Shown piece after piece: positions 9,307 through 18,754 of a stretch of 64,000 nucleotides of DNA. A model generated the notes under the pieces. The model was not told where the DNA came from and did not search any database. It saw only the letters and a list, made by a program, of their open reading frames with translations. How positions within the stretch are numbered: the stretch's first letter is position 1; each line of letters starts with the position of its first letter. The stretch is from contig NZ_CM003596.1 in NCBI RefSeq assembly GCF_001435845.1, forward strand, positions 2,181,137-2,245,136. Reading direction: 5' to 3'. Source of the stretch: Psychrobacter sp. P11G3 (lineage in GTDB: Bacteria; Pseudomonadota; Gammaproteobacteria; Pseudomonadales; Moraxellaceae). A program made the translations under genes and the position numbers.

Positions 9307-10290
9307 ATGGTTGATATGACCAACAAACGTCTCTCAGTTGCGCCAATGATTGACTGGACTACGACAGATTATCGTTATTTTGCGCGACTGTTTAATCCGC
9401 ATACCTATCTATATACCGAGATGATCAGTACTGGCGCATTGATACATGGCAATCGAGCACGCCACTTACGCTTCGATACGCTTGAGCATCCTCTTGTATT
9501 GCAGCTCGGCGGTGCAGACATCAATGAGATGACACAATGCGCAGAGTTTGCTCAGCAATATGGCTATGATGAAGTCAATATCAACGTCGGTTGTCCCTCA
9601 GATCGTGTACAGCACAATAAGATAGGTGCCTGTCTGATGGCAGAACCTCAGACCGTCGCTGATTTGGTCAAGCATATGCAAGCTGCAGTCGATATACCTG
9701 TAACGGTCAAACATCGTATTGGCATCGATGACTTTGATAGTTATGAGTTTATGGTGGACTTTGTGCAGACAGTGGCAGCGGCAGGTTGTACCCGCTTTAT
9801 CGTACATGCGCGTACAGCATGGTTGCAGGGGCTCAGCCCTAAGCAAAACCGCGAAATACCACCGCTGCGTTACGATGATGTGTACCGTCTAAAGCAGGAC
9901 TTCCCTGAGCTAGATATCGAAATCAATGGCGGTATCGATACAATTGAGGACATTAGAACGCATCTACAGCATATCGATGGCGTGATGATTGGTCGGGCGT
10001 TTTATCATAACCCGTATCTATTAGCAGAGGCCAATAGCTTATGGAACGAGGCAACGTCCGAGACAATACCTAAGCGCTCAGAGATTTTAGCGCAGCTTTA
10101 TCCATATCTCGAAGAACAACTCGCAAAAGGCGAAGCGTTGCCAACAATGACACGGCATTATTTAGGACTCTTCCAAGGTCTGATGGGCGCGCGTAAATGG
10201 CGTCAAGCATTGAGCGGCAAACCTCAGCTGACGATTGATGATATCAAGCGAGCTGCCGATGAAGTGATATCGTTAAATCCTGATGCATAA
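9307..10290 (+). CDS. dusA: tRNA-dihydrouridine(20/20a) synthase DusA
   Basis: 327 residues. The N-terminus has the DusA signature SVAPMIDWTTTDYRYFARL (a W follows the ID). The active-site cysteine is Cys96 in NINVGCPSDRVQ, followed by GACLM. An FMN-binding TIM-barrel layout continues with VKHRIGIDD, FIVHARTAWLQGLSPKQNREIPPL and INGGI / GVMIGRAFYHNPY. DusA reduces uridines 20/20a in the tRNA D-loop using NADPH. A start four residues later (MTNKRL) is also possible. The LQGLSPKQNREIPPL segment separates DusA from DusB and DusC. Confidence 0.95.
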   Translation: MVDMTNKRLSVAPMIDWTTTDYRYFARLFNPHTYLYTEMISTGALIHGNRARHLRFDTLEHPLVLQLGGADINEMTQCAEFAQQYGYDEVNINVGCPSDRVQHNKIGACLMAEPQTVADLVKHMQAAVDIPVTVKHRIGIDDFDSYEFMVDFVQTVAAAGCTRFIVHARTAWLQGLSPKQNREIPPLRYDDVYRLKQDFPELDIEINGGIDTIEDIRTHLQHIDGVMIGRAFYHNPYLLAEANSLWNEATSETIPKRSEILAQLYPYLEEQLAKGEALPTMTRHYLGLFQGLMGARKWRQALSGKPQLTIDDIKRAADEVISLNPDA

Positions 10291-10371
10291 TCCTAACACG
10301 TCGCCAAATTTTGATATCTAACTGGCTCGATAGAATTTACATGCCAGCCATCGTTGTGGTCATCATTTCAT

Positions 10372-11160
10372 CTATGCCACTTGCGCAATATACTGCCACA
10401 TCGCTGCACCATTATTGACAATGTGTAGTACGATTGGCAGTAGTAGCGAGCCCGACTTAATCCGTGCATAGCAAAATATCAATGCCAACACTACGATGGT
10501 ACTAATCTCATAGACACCATACTGCACATGGATTACAGCGAATATCAAACTTGTCACAATGCTGGCGACAATCGCCCCATGATTCGCTGAATATGATGGT
10601 GCTGTGAACTGTTCTGCGATGGCTGACCACAATATACCGCGAAAGATAACCTCTTCATAAATTGGTGCGACGACCACCATAGCAAAGACCAATAGCCAAA
10701 CCGAACTGACTGACTGATAAAGAGGGTCAACAAACACTAGTGGTGCCATATCGAGTACATACGTTAGTGCCTGACTGGCAATCATAAATATCAGCAGTAG
10801 CCCAAGCATGCCTATACCCACCGACAGTGAGAACGGCTTTAGCGCTAGATATTGACACAGACTGTCACCTTTCAAACGAATGATAAGTACGCTAATTGCC
10901 ACTAGTAATGCACAGCCGATAAGTATAGACAGGCTCACGACCGTTCCATCATTACTACCAAAATAGAATATACGCCCTATCGATGTCCTTTCATCGGCAG
11001 GTAATACCAACTTGCCAGCGACATAAACACCTACCAACTGACTGACAAAAAACGCAAGCACCATTCCTACTGTTAGCACGAATGTACCCACGCGCGAAAA
11101 TAGCGGCAGAGACTTAGGTGAGACAGTTGTACTAGATGGCGCAGTTAGGTTTTTTGGCAT
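10372..11160 (-). CDS. CPBP family intramembrane metalloprotease
   Basis: 262 residues with about eight hydrophobic segments. The catalytic signature of the CPBP (CAAX protease and bacteriocin-processing) family is visible: E169-E170-x3-R174 in PIYEEVIFRGILW, H211 in FAVIHVQYG, and a third motif near LLPIVLHIVNNG. The enzyme sits in the inner membrane. The substrate is unknown; relatives have been linked to bacteriocin immunity and membrane protein processing. It converges with dusA and lies 68 bases after the next hydrolase gene on the same strand, so the two may be cotranscribed. Confidence 0.88.
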   Translation of the reverse strand: MPKNLTAPSSTTVSPKSLPLFSRVGTFVLTVGMVLAFFVSQLVGVYVAGKLVLPADERTSIGRIFYFGSNDGTVVSLSILIGCALLVAISVLIIRLKGDSLCQYLALKPFSLSVGIGMLGLLLIFMIASQALTYVLDMAPLVFVDPLYQSVSSVWLLVFAMVVVAPIYEEVIFRGILWSAIAEQFTAPSYSANHGAIVASIVTSLIFAVIHVQYGVYEISTIVVLALIFCYARIKSGSLLLPIVLHIVNNGAAMWQYIAQVA

Positions 11161-11228
11161 AGAAATGTCACTTAAAAATACTTTGGCAGCTCATATCCAT
11201 TACAAGCATGACTGATGGTATGTTGCAT

Positions 11229-12119
11229 TTATTTTGACAGTTGCTGCTTAATCAATCCTAACACCTGCGTTGAGACAGACTCTGGATGCTCAAGTGGGAA
11301 CATATGGCCCCCTTCATGAGTCTCATAAGGAATGCCCAAGCGCGATTTTATCTGCTGCGGAAAGCGACGTTTCAAAAAGATGCTGTCTTGACCAATGATT
11401 AAAGTCACAGGCACTTTAGGGCCACGGTTTGGTGCCAGCCAATACCAAGATGGATTGGTACGGAACACAGCGACTTCGCTGGCTTTAGGGATAGCCAATG
11501 TCACTTTGCCATCCGCACGCTCATGCAAGCCGTGATCGATATATCCTTGAAAGCTACGCTCATCAAAATTCTTAAAAAACCCTTTATGTCGCATTTTCTC
11601 ATATGCTTCATCCCGGCTATCCCACACATCACGGCGATGTTTGGACACGCCAGCTGGTGACAGTTTGTCCATCAGACGATTATTCATAAGCGGTAATTTG
11701 TCTGCTGTCTTTGCCAAATGCCATAACAAGCTGACTTTGCCATAAATCCAAGGCGGATCCATAAGCACCGCTTGTGCAAACAGTTCAGGCTGACGATACG
11801 TGGCCTGCAACGTACACATAGCCCCAAGCGAATGCCCCACTCCTACTACCTGTGCAACGTCATGCTTTTTACAGGCACTGTTTACGCTATCAATAATTTG
11901 CTGCGTTAGACTGCGCCAATGATCATCCACTGGATAATTAGGCGTATCGCCCAACATCGCAATATATTCAATCGTAAAAAATTCTGATAAACCTTCAAAA
12001 AATGGCTCATATACCGCGCTTGGCATTCCATTAGCATGAGCAAAATGCAGCACAGGTTTATTGGTTATTTTAGAGACAGGCAGTTTAGCAAAGGACTGCA
12101 AATTTATTTCATCACTCAT
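11229..12119 (-). CDS. Alpha/beta hydrolase
   Basis: 296 residues with an alpha/beta hydrolase fold: HG-like loop HFAHANGMPSAVYEPF, nucleophile elbow GVGHSLGA (Ser97), an acid candidate in LIIGQDSIFLKRRF and the catalytic histidine in EGGHMFPLEHPE. The HAxGxP start and the KRRFPQQ region resemble serine hydrolases annotated as alpha/beta fold family 6 in Moraxellaceae. No signal peptide. The substrate is unknown. It lies upstream of the CPBP protease gene on the same strand. Confidence 0.85.
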   Translation of the reverse strand: MSDEINLQSFAKLPVSKITNKPVLHFAHANGMPSAVYEPFFEGLSEFFTIEYIAMLGDTPNYPVDDHWRSLTQQIIDSVNSACKKHDVAQVVGVGHSLGAMCTLQATYRQPELFAQAVLMDPPWIYGKVSLLWHLAKTADKLPLMNNRLMDKLSPAGVSKHRRDVWDSRDEAYEKMRHKGFFKNFDERSFQGYIDHGLHERADGKVTLAIPKASEVAVFRTNPSWYWLAPNRGPKVPVTLIIGQDSIFLKRRFPQQIKSRLGIPYETHEGGHMFPLEHPESVSTQVLGLIKQQLSK

Positions 12120-12331
12120 GACAGACTCTCGTGGGATCGTTTATGTTATATATTATTTTTAATGATTGAACCTTGTACTATTTTCAAAACCAACAGCATC
12201 AAAACTAATCCCTTCAAAACTAACCATGTTTATATGACAAATTTGACGACTGTGTTTGATGGTTATAGTTGTATAGCTAATTTAATCAGGCTATCACTTG
12301 GGCTAAGGTTTTTATTTGGTATTACATATAA

Positions 12332-12365
12332 TTAAGGCTGAGCACAATTATATGCTCAGCCTTAA
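12332..12365 (-). terminator. Hairpin downstream of sppA
   Basis: A perfect 13-bp inverted repeat TTAAGGCTGAGCA with an 8-base loop, 35 bases after the sppA stop on the minus strand. The T run is short, so termination strength is uncertain. Confidence 0.6.
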
Positions 12366-12399
12366 CAATCATACACATTATATCTAAAACATAAAACGC

Positions 12400-13452
12400 T
12401 TAACGCATCTGCCCAGTGTTGCTTTCTTGTGGCAATACATCAAGACTAACGCTAGAGCCAATACCTGCACCTAACTTCACTGCAAAACGGTCCATAAACA
12501 TTTGGAACGGATCAGTTGGGCTATAGCTGATGATCGTATCGAGGTCTAGTTGCTTACTTAGACTTGTGATACTACCTGTTTTGTCTGCCAAACCTAGCTC
12601 AATAGACTGCTCACCTGTCCAGAATAACCCCGAGAATAGTTTGTTTTGCTCAGGATTCTTCAGACGTTCACCACGACCTTCTTTGACAGCGTTGATGAAA
12701 TGCTTGTGCGTGTTTGCTAGTACTTTTTCGACATGATTTTCTTCATAATCAGTCAACGGACGAGATAAGCTTAAGATATCTTTATACTCACCAGCCGTAA
12801 TCGTACGATCTTCTACGCCAACTTTGTCCATTAAGCCTTTAACGTTGTAGCTTGGCATAATGACACCGATAGAGCCGACCAGACTTGAAGGATTGACGTA
12901 AATCTCATCTGCGGCAGACGCAATATAATAAGCACCTGACGCACCGATATCACCAATCACCGCATAAAGCTTTTTGTCTGGGTACTCTTGGCGTAAGTCC
13001 ATCATGGTCTGCCAAATCTCATCAGACTGTACTGGTGAACCGCCAGGTGAGTTGATATCTAAGGCCACTGCTTTTGAGTTACTGTTTGCAAAAGCGTCTC
13101 TCAATGCTTCATTGACATCATACGCATTGGCCACATCATCATTACTGATAACACCTTGCAGCTCAACCACTGCTAAATGTGGATCGCTAGTATCGACTGC
13201 GTCCATACCTGTTGGCGCACTGCTGCAACCACGACCAAGGGTCAAGAATATCAATAAGATATAACCAAAGGTTAGTAGTTTAAAAAAGATACTCCAACGA
13301 CGAGCGCGGCGCTGCTCAACCACACTCGCTAATAACGTGTTTTCCAGCACCTTCCATTCTTGTCCACTTGGCGGGCTTGGTTGCTGCGGTTGCGTTGGCT
13401 GATTTGCCGAGTTATCAGGACGTTTGTTAGGGTCTGGTGGCCAGTTGGGCAT
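12400..13452 (-). CDS. sppA: Signal peptide peptidase SppA-like, S49 family (short form)
   Basis: 350 residues. A Pro/Gln-rich cytoplasmic N-terminus (1-35) is followed by one membrane segment (about 56-75), then an S49 domain. The Ser-Lys dyad is visible as Ser172 (DIGASGAYYIAS) and Lys224 (AGEYKD), 52 residues apart as in other short-form SppA enzymes. The oxyanion region DINSPGGSP is also present. These proteases degrade cleaved signal peptides at the membrane. The gene is monocistronic by spacing. E. coli SppA is twice as long, with a tandem domain, so this corresponds to the SohB/short-SppA size class. Confidence 0.9.
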   Translation of the reverse strand: MPNWPPDPNKRPDNSANQPTQPQQPSPPSGQEWKVLENTLLASVVEQRRARRWSIFFKLLTFGYILLIFLTLGRGCSSAPTGMDAVDTSDPHLAVVELQGVISNDDVANAYDVNEALRDAFANSNSKAVALDINSPGGSPVQSDEIWQTMMDLRQEYPDKKLYAVIGDIGASGAYYIASAADEIYVNPSSLVGSIGVIMPSYNVKGLMDKVGVEDRTITAGEYKDILSLSRPLTDYEENHVEKVLANTHKHFINAVKEGRGERLKNPEQNKLFSGLFWTGEQSIELGLADKTGSITSLSKQLDLDTIISYSPTDPFQMFMDRFAVKLGAGIGSSVSLDVLPQESNTGQMR

Positions 13453-13732
13453 ATAACTTCCTAAGTTAGAAACAATCTAAAACAATAAAATGAGGTTGTC
13501 GAGAAATACAGCTAAAGCGGTGATGTATACCTGATACTGTCTCACCATATCTGCGACCTATGTTAATAGTCAGTGACCTGTATTAATAGGCTGCTAAGTA
13601 TGGTGGTATTTCGATAATGGTTCAATAGTATAACTGTGAAATATCACTATATTGTAACGCTGATAATATAAGCCTTATTTTTGAGGGTTAGTAGTTTCGG
13701 CATTGGAAAAGTTATCAATGTTATTTAGCGAT

Positions 13733-14137
13733 TTAGTTGTTTAGCGATAATGCCGCGTCTAACGGCTTATTATCATAGGTTATAACTTCATCGACGCCCT
13801 GATGACTTATGACATCAGCTGTAATTTGCGAAGCACTATGACCAAGCCAACGTGTATTTTCGAATAGCATATTCTCATTATTCGATTCAACTGAACATAG
13901 TAATGACCACAGTTGCCAAACGCGTTGATGAGTAGCAGTATCTAGAATCAGACGTGACTGGGACTCTGACTGTTTGCCAGTTAACTGGTTAGATGCTACT
14001 TGTACTTGAGGGCTAACAGGTGAATTGGCAGGTAACGAATTGAGTGGATCTGCTGCATTGTATCTCAGAACTCGTATAGGCAGATTAGTATCAAGAGCAA
14101 TCGTACAATCCCAAACGCTGGTATCACCTACTTTGGT
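13733..14137 (-). pseudogene. comEC: 3' remnant of comEC beyond an in-frame amber stop
   Basis: Directly after the comEC stop codon (TAG, minus strand, 14140-14138) the same reading frame stays open for 134 codons to a TAA at 13735-13733. The translation looks like the rest of the protein: SVWDCTIALDTNLPIRVL sits where ComEC proteins have the strand after CEQG..W, and the tail has WLGHSASQITADVI and GVDEVITY, like the end of the degenerate metallo-beta-lactamase domain. Translated through, the protein would be about 970 residues. No start codon with a ribosome site precedes this part. A sequencing error or a true nonsense mutation are both possible. Confidence 0.7.
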
Positions 14138-16648
14138 CTAACCAGTGATGGCTTGTACTGACAACTCATCATTGGCCGACTGCCATATTTTTCCTTGCTC
14201 ACAACGCTGAGTGCTGATAGTAGGGGTATCTACAGACTGCTTAACTGTTTTGTAAGCTTGCTGAAATGCAGACCAACGATCAGAGCGCCCTGCTTGCCAA
14301 TATTGGCTAATGGCTAACCGGTCATTTAATTGAGCAACGGTCATCGGCAGTAATTCAGAATTTTTGGTAGTAGCAGTATTCTTATCATCAGGAATTAACG
14401 TATCAGTCAGGCCGTCACTGCTACTCTGTACGACAATACTTTCTAACTTATCGACAGATATACTACCCAGTTGCTGCTCTAAAGAAGCAGACAGTGTATC
14501 TGCTGTCAGGCTATTTGGCGTGGTTCGTGTAGAAGCGGGTCTGTGATCAGCTAAGAATAACCAGTTACTACTTTCTTTGTTTACGGTAGGATATGTCAGC
14601 AATGCTGCCGTTATATATGAATCACCCGTCGGTAGGACATACAGTGTCGGCACTATGGTCAGCGACTGCTGATTGGCATACACCGTCATCATTAATAGCG
14701 TCAATGGTGGCAGTATCAACCAACGACTGAGCAGACCTCTAGGCAATAACCAAGGCAATGCACTTAGCAAAGCCATCGATAGTATCGCGATATTAACTGG
14801 TGTATAGAGCCACGCATCCGATAGCGCTGGCAATGACGTCAGCCAACTCATCAAATCGTGTAGATGACCAACTATCGTACTAATAATTACCCAAAGAATA
14901 TCAGCGATACTTGGCACCAAAAGATAACACAGCCCTGCTAATAGATTGAGCGGTACAATCACCCAACCAAATAGCCCGATAGCAAATAAATTGATAAAAA
15001 GTCCCCATAACGACGCCTTACCAAATAAAAGCAACGTAACGGGTAATAAAGTAAGAAACAGCCAAAACTGTAATTTAAACACACGCTTGATCGTTTGCCA
15101 AACACGGTTAGATAGCGCGTTATTGATATGAGTACGTGGCTTATCATCGTATAAATTCGTTACAGCAGTAGTCTGATTCTGATACGACTTATCGTCATAC
15201 TTAAGCAATAACGCCACTGCAATAAAAGACAGCCAATATCCTGCCTGCCATAATACGTAAGGGTCACGCCAAGCCATCAACACAGCTAGCGCCAATAGCA
15301 CGCGCATCGTACTGATAGGAAGCAATATCAATCTGACGAACCCAATCGCTAATAGCATCCAAGCCGTACGAGCAGCAGGCACGTCAAAACCAGTAAATAA
15401 CGCATAAATAAAAGCGGCACCAATCATTACCCACCAGCGCACTTGCCAACGCGGAATACGACGATAAATCGCTGAATAATTACGATCAAACAGCAGTACG
15501 ACTATACCTGCCAGCACAATAGCTAAAAACAGTACGTGCGTGCCTGAAATAGCGAGCAGATGTGAGATACCCGCCAGTTGATATAAGTTCTTAGTATCAC
15601 GATTAATCAAGCTACGATCACCCGTAAGCAGACTTAATGTCACGGCTTTTGCTTGTTGCTCTGCTGTCGTTTGCGCTGACCAGTCTTGATAGAAATGCTG
15701 TCGTAATTGCCAACGCCCCTGATCGATACGGGTACGAAAGCGCTGAAGATATGAATCAGAATCTAGCGGCTCCTTGAGACGTTTTCTATCGCTGATTTCA
15801 TTGCTAATTTCGCTACTATTTACCAATGTAGGGCTAACGGCCAAAATATTTGCAACGCCATCAATATGCCGACCTCGCAACCAGCGATAACTGTCAAAGC
15901 CAGTAGGGTTATTGACTGCTTGCTCAGAAGTAGCTAACGGCGCCAGTGCTAGGCTCATGAATATCTCATCACCGGGCTGCAAATCGTTCAAGGCTGCAAA
16001 TTGACTATCATTTGCATTCTTTCTTGGATAGGCGTTAAGTAAGATTCGGTGTTCGCTAACTTTGAGACTAACTTCATTGGGATTAACATCGTGATTAGTG
16101 CTTAGGCTATTTTTATTTGCACCTAAGTAGTTGGATGTTTTAGTTGCTAACTCTTGGGGCGTTAGCTCAGCGACTAACGGAGCGATATTCGTTATCACTG
16201 CTACTTGTCTATAACCGCTGTCTGTAGTGGCATCATAAACACTGTCGCTCAACCCTTCGATACGCACAAGTGCTTGTACTCGTATCGGTGCAGTTATTTC
16301 AGTGGTTTCTGCTTGTTGATGAGTAACCAAAGCTTGCAATGCACTGCCTATCACTAACGCAGCCGTTAGCAAAGCTAAGACTAAATATCTAATAGTACGG
16401 AAAGGAAGTTTAGTATGAAGAGTTGCGTTGTTAGAGGTCTTTTTATCAGCGCTGTGACTGTCTATCGAAGGTACATTGAATTGAGCAGATGCCAACAGAA
16501 ACGTGGCAAATACAATCAGCGCCAACGACAGATTAGATGTACCAACTGTCTCTAGCAAGGATAAGTCGGTTGGCAATATCACATTATCTGCGACTGCCAA
16601 TACACCCATCATAACTATAATTATGAGGCTACCAATCAACCAGTACAC
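14138..16648 (-). CDS. comEC: DNA internalization/competence protein ComEC (Rec2), cut short by TAG
   Basis: About 836 residues. Two N-terminal membrane segments are followed by a soluble OB-like region (about 100-290), then the competence domain with many membrane helices, including the hallmark LAISGTHVLFLAIVLAG and VPAARTAWMLLAIGF. The C-terminal part (from about 670) matches the degenerate metallo-beta-lactamase region, with RCEQGKIW just before the stop. ComEC forms the inner-membrane channel for DNA uptake. A GTG at 16648 with AAGGAG five bases upstream is a better start than the GTG at 16654, which abuts the same site. The stop is an in-frame TAG, and the frame continues for 134 codons, so the domain is probably truncated. 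Confidence 0.85.
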   Translation of the reverse strand: MYWLIGSLIIIVMMGVLAVADNVILPTDLSLLETVGTSNLSLALIVFATFLLASAQFNVPSIDSHSADKKTSNNATLHTKLPFRTIRYLVLALLTAALVIGSALQALVTHQQAETTEITAPIRVQALVRIEGLSDSVYDATTDSGYRQVAVITNIAPLVAELTPQELATKTSNYLGANKNSLSTNHDVNPNEVSLKVSEHRILLNAYPRKNANDSQFAALNDLQPGDEIFMSLALAPLATSEQAVNNPTGFDSYRWLRGRHIDGVANILAVSPTLVNSSEISNEISDRKRLKEPLDSDSYLQRFRTRIDQGRWQLRQHFYQDWSAQTTAEQQAKAVTLSLLTGDRSLINRDTKNLYQLAGISHLLAISGTHVLFLAIVLAGIVVLLFDRNYSAIYRRIPRWQVRWWVMIGAAFIYALFTGFDVPAARTAWMLLAIGFVRLILLPISTMRVLLALAVLMAWRDPYVLWQAGYWLSFIAVALLLKYDDKSYQNQTTAVTNLYDDKPRTHINNALSNRVWQTIKRVFKLQFWLFLTLLPVTLLLFGKASLWGLFINLFAIGLFGWVIVPLNLLAGLCYLLVPSIADILWVIISTIVGHLHDLMSWLTSLPALSDAWLYTPVNIAILSMALLSALPWLLPRGLLSRWLILPPLTLLMMTVYANQQSLTIVPTLYVLPTGDSYITAALLTYPTVNKESSNWLFLADHRPASTRTTPNSLTADTLSASLEQQLGSISVDKLESIVVQSSSDGLTDTLIPDDKNTATTKNSELLPMTVAQLNDRLAISQYWQAGRSDRWSAFQQAYKTVKQSVDTPTISTQRCEQGKIWQSANDELSVQAITG

Positions 16649-16893
16649 CAGCACTCCTTGCTTGATGACTTAAATATTATTCGGCCAAATATGGTTACTT
16701 ACTATAGCAAATGGCACGCGATGCAATAGCATTTATATTTATATTACCCTATACTGAGGCAACGTATTAGGTGGTAACTATCTGACACCACCATTCTGTG
16801 TGTTCTAACCTTTATCCTACTCACCATATATTACTTTATATCAGCTTCTCAATACCATTGAGTAGACTGTAGTTAATGATTAAAGGCGATCCT

Positions 16894-17469
16894 GTGCCCC
16901 AAAAACGTCTAAAAGACCTACTTCCTACACCAGAGAAAATCTTAGAAAGTCGCACTTTAAAGCTGTTTGCACCGCACTTGGCTGATCCAAGGTTATGGCA
17001 TTTCAATCGACACAGCCTAAATAAGGCCGTCTATATCGGTGTACTAAGTGCATTTTTTCCGCTGCCAGGACAGATGTTACTGGCACTTATTGGCTCGCTT
17101 ATTTTTCGTGCTAATGTCCCTATGGCGCTTGGTTTGACATGGATTACTAACCCAGTCACTAGCTTACCCATCTTTTATGCTGGATATTATATCGGTGCGA
17201 AAATCATTGATGCACCTGTGATTAGCTTACGATTCATCGGTAGAATGATTGCTGATTTTAGCTTATGGGCATTATCAAACGGTGCCAATCCGTTCATTAC
17301 TTATCGCGGTACAGTATCGCTTGCTGCATTTTGTATCGGGCTAACGATTTTAGCCGTAGTCACCAGTCTTATTTGTGGTTTGGCATTTAAAGCCATTTGG
17401 CGTTACAAAACTGTGGCGAGCTGGCAGAAACGTCAGCAAAAATCTTCTGACGAATCTGACAAGTTATAA
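16894..17469 (+). CDS. DUF2062 domain-containing membrane protein
   Basis: 191 residues from the GTG at 16894 (an ATG at 16876 adds six). The GTG is preceded by AAAGG and gives the family-typical start MPQKRLKDLLPTPEKI; the HPN-like segment LADPRLWHFNRHSLNKAV and three to four hydrophobic segments follow (FFPLPGQMLLALIG, WITNPVTSLPIFYAGYYIG, and a C-terminal helix). DUF2062 proteins are inner-membrane proteins of unknown function. It is divergent from comEC, which has no evident functional link. Confidence 0.85.
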   Translation: MPQKRLKDLLPTPEKILESRTLKLFAPHLADPRLWHFNRHSLNKAVYIGVLSAFFPLPGQMLLALIGSLIFRANVPMALGLTWITNPVTSLPIFYAGYYIGAKIIDAPVISLRFIGRMIADFSLWALSNGANPFITYRGTVSLAAFCIGLTILAVVTSLICGLAFKAIWRYKTVASWQKRQQKSSDESDKL

Positions 17470-17532
17470 GGCAATTTATCTTTGTTATATGGCTATAACG
17501 CTTACGCCCTAGCTAAACTAAGCTAGCAAAGC

Positions 17533-17838
17533 TTATTCTTCTTTACTGTTCTCTATAGCATTTAAGACTTTGTCAGTGAAATTGCTATCCATGGGTACGA
17601 TCTCAATGACTTCATCATTTTTGCAGAGCGTATAACGCTTACCTGTCGCGCTGTCTTGAACTTTTAGGTCGTAATCAACCCCGGCCAAAGTGATGGCGTC
17701 AAATACAGGGGTCAGTAGCTCCGTTTGCGCCTGTCTATCAAGCGTTTCAAACAAAGTTGGATCGATGTAAGGCTTTAACGGCTCATCACCCTCTTCCGCA
17801 CTGCCAAAAGCCGCAATTGGATTATCATCTTCACGCAT
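17533..17838 (-). CDS. Uncharacterised small acidic protein
   Basis: 101 residues from the second methionine (17838), chosen because AAGG lies nine bases upstream; the ATG at 17847 directly abuts that site. The protein is acidic and soluble, has no signal peptide or membrane segment, and contains two hydrophobic helices (TLFETLDRQAQTELLTPVFDAI) and a strand-rich part (GVDYDLKVQDSATGKRYTLC). I do not recognise a family. It follows lolD by about 170 bases on the same strand, with a hairpin between. Confidence 0.7.
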   Translation of the reverse strand: MREDDNPIAAFGSAEEGDEPLKPYIDPTLFETLDRQAQTELLTPVFDAITLAGVDYDLKVQDSATGKRYTLCKNDEVIEIVPMDSNFTDKVLNAIENSKEE

Positions 17839-17963
17839 TTTACGCATCCTTATAAAATAGATAAGGCGGCTGGCTCACAACCGCTTAATCGCTAGTTTTT
17901 ATGATATGTTTTCTTAATAATACAACGATAACTCTTCAATATGACAGCCATCACATCCATGAC

Positions 17964-17984
17964 AAACGCCAGTAGATGGCGTTT
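17964..17984 (-). terminator. Possible terminator hairpin after lolD
   Basis: Arms AAACGCC and GGCGTTT with a 7-base loop lie about 30 bases past the lolD stop. No clear T run follows on the minus strand, so this could be another RNA structure. Confidence 0.35.
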
Positions 17985-18016
17985 CGGTCAGTTTTTCAAC
18001 ATAATATAAAAAATTA

Positions 18017-18697
18017 TTAATACTGTTCCCAATGTCCATTGCGTAGCAGCAACTGACGGTCAGCAAGTGCCGCCAAATTGCGGTCATGCGTCACCATAAG
18101 TAGCGCCGTTTGCATGGTGCTTTGTAGCTCTGACAACAGGCCAAAGACGCTTTGTGCATTGTCATAATCCAAGTTACCTGTTGGCTCGTCCGCCAAAATA
18201 AGCGATGGTTTAGTCACTAGCGCGCGTGCAATCGCTACACGTTGACGCTCGCCACCTGATAGCTCACCTGGTCTATGCATCAGACGATGCTCAAGACCGA
18301 CATTTTCTAGAATCTCAACCGCTTGCTTACGAGCATCAGTCGTTGATACTTCTGGACGCATGAGCAACGGCATGGCTACGTTTTCGATTGCTGTAAACTC
18401 TGCTAGCAGGTGGTGAAACTGGTAAATAAAGCCCAAATGCTTGTTACGCATAGCTCCGCGCTCAGTTTCATTCATACTATTTAATAGCTGACCATGCAAC
18501 CAAACCTCACCACTGGTTGGCGTATCTAGACCACCAAGCAAATGTAGCAGTGTACTTTTACCTGAACCACTGGTTCCAACGATAGCGATGCGCTCACCCG
18601 CATGAACAGTCAGATCAAGACCAGTCAATACTTGCGTACTGACTGCGCCTTCATCATATATCTTATTGATATTGGTCGCCTCTAAAATGGCAGACAT
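18017..18697 (-). CDS. lolD: Lipoprotein-releasing ABC transporter ATPase LolD
   Basis: 226 residues. Walker A is GTSGSGKST, the Q-loop is [23 protein letters not shown] (LolD-typical), the signature is [15 protein letters not shown] and Walker B is [12 protein letters not shown], with an H-loop MVTHD. LolD powers extraction of outer-membrane lipoproteins from the inner membrane to LolA. A good AAAGGAAGC ribosome site precedes the start. It lies 57 bases after the permease gene and is surely in the same operon. Confidence 0.95.
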   Translation of the reverse strand: MSAILEATNINKIYDEGAVSTQVLTGLDLTVHAGERIAIVGTSGSGKSTLLHLLGGLDTPTSGEVWLHGQLLNSMNETERGAMRNKHLGFIYQFHHLLAEFTAIENVAMPLLMRPEVSTTDARKQAVEILENVGLEHRLMHRPGELSGGERQRVAIARALVTKPSLILADEPTGNLDYDNAQSVFGLLSELQSTMQTALLMVTHDRNLAALADRQLLLRNGHWEQY

Positions 18698-18754
18698 AGC
18701 GCTTCCTTTATTTTATTTATTTCGGTATTTATTTCGATATTTAGGCGTTTGCGA

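Noticed and set aside
12036..12335. 99-codon open frame on the plus strand
   Set aside because: It begins inside the alpha/beta hydrolase gene and ends in low-complexity AT-rich DNA; no ribosome site or domain.
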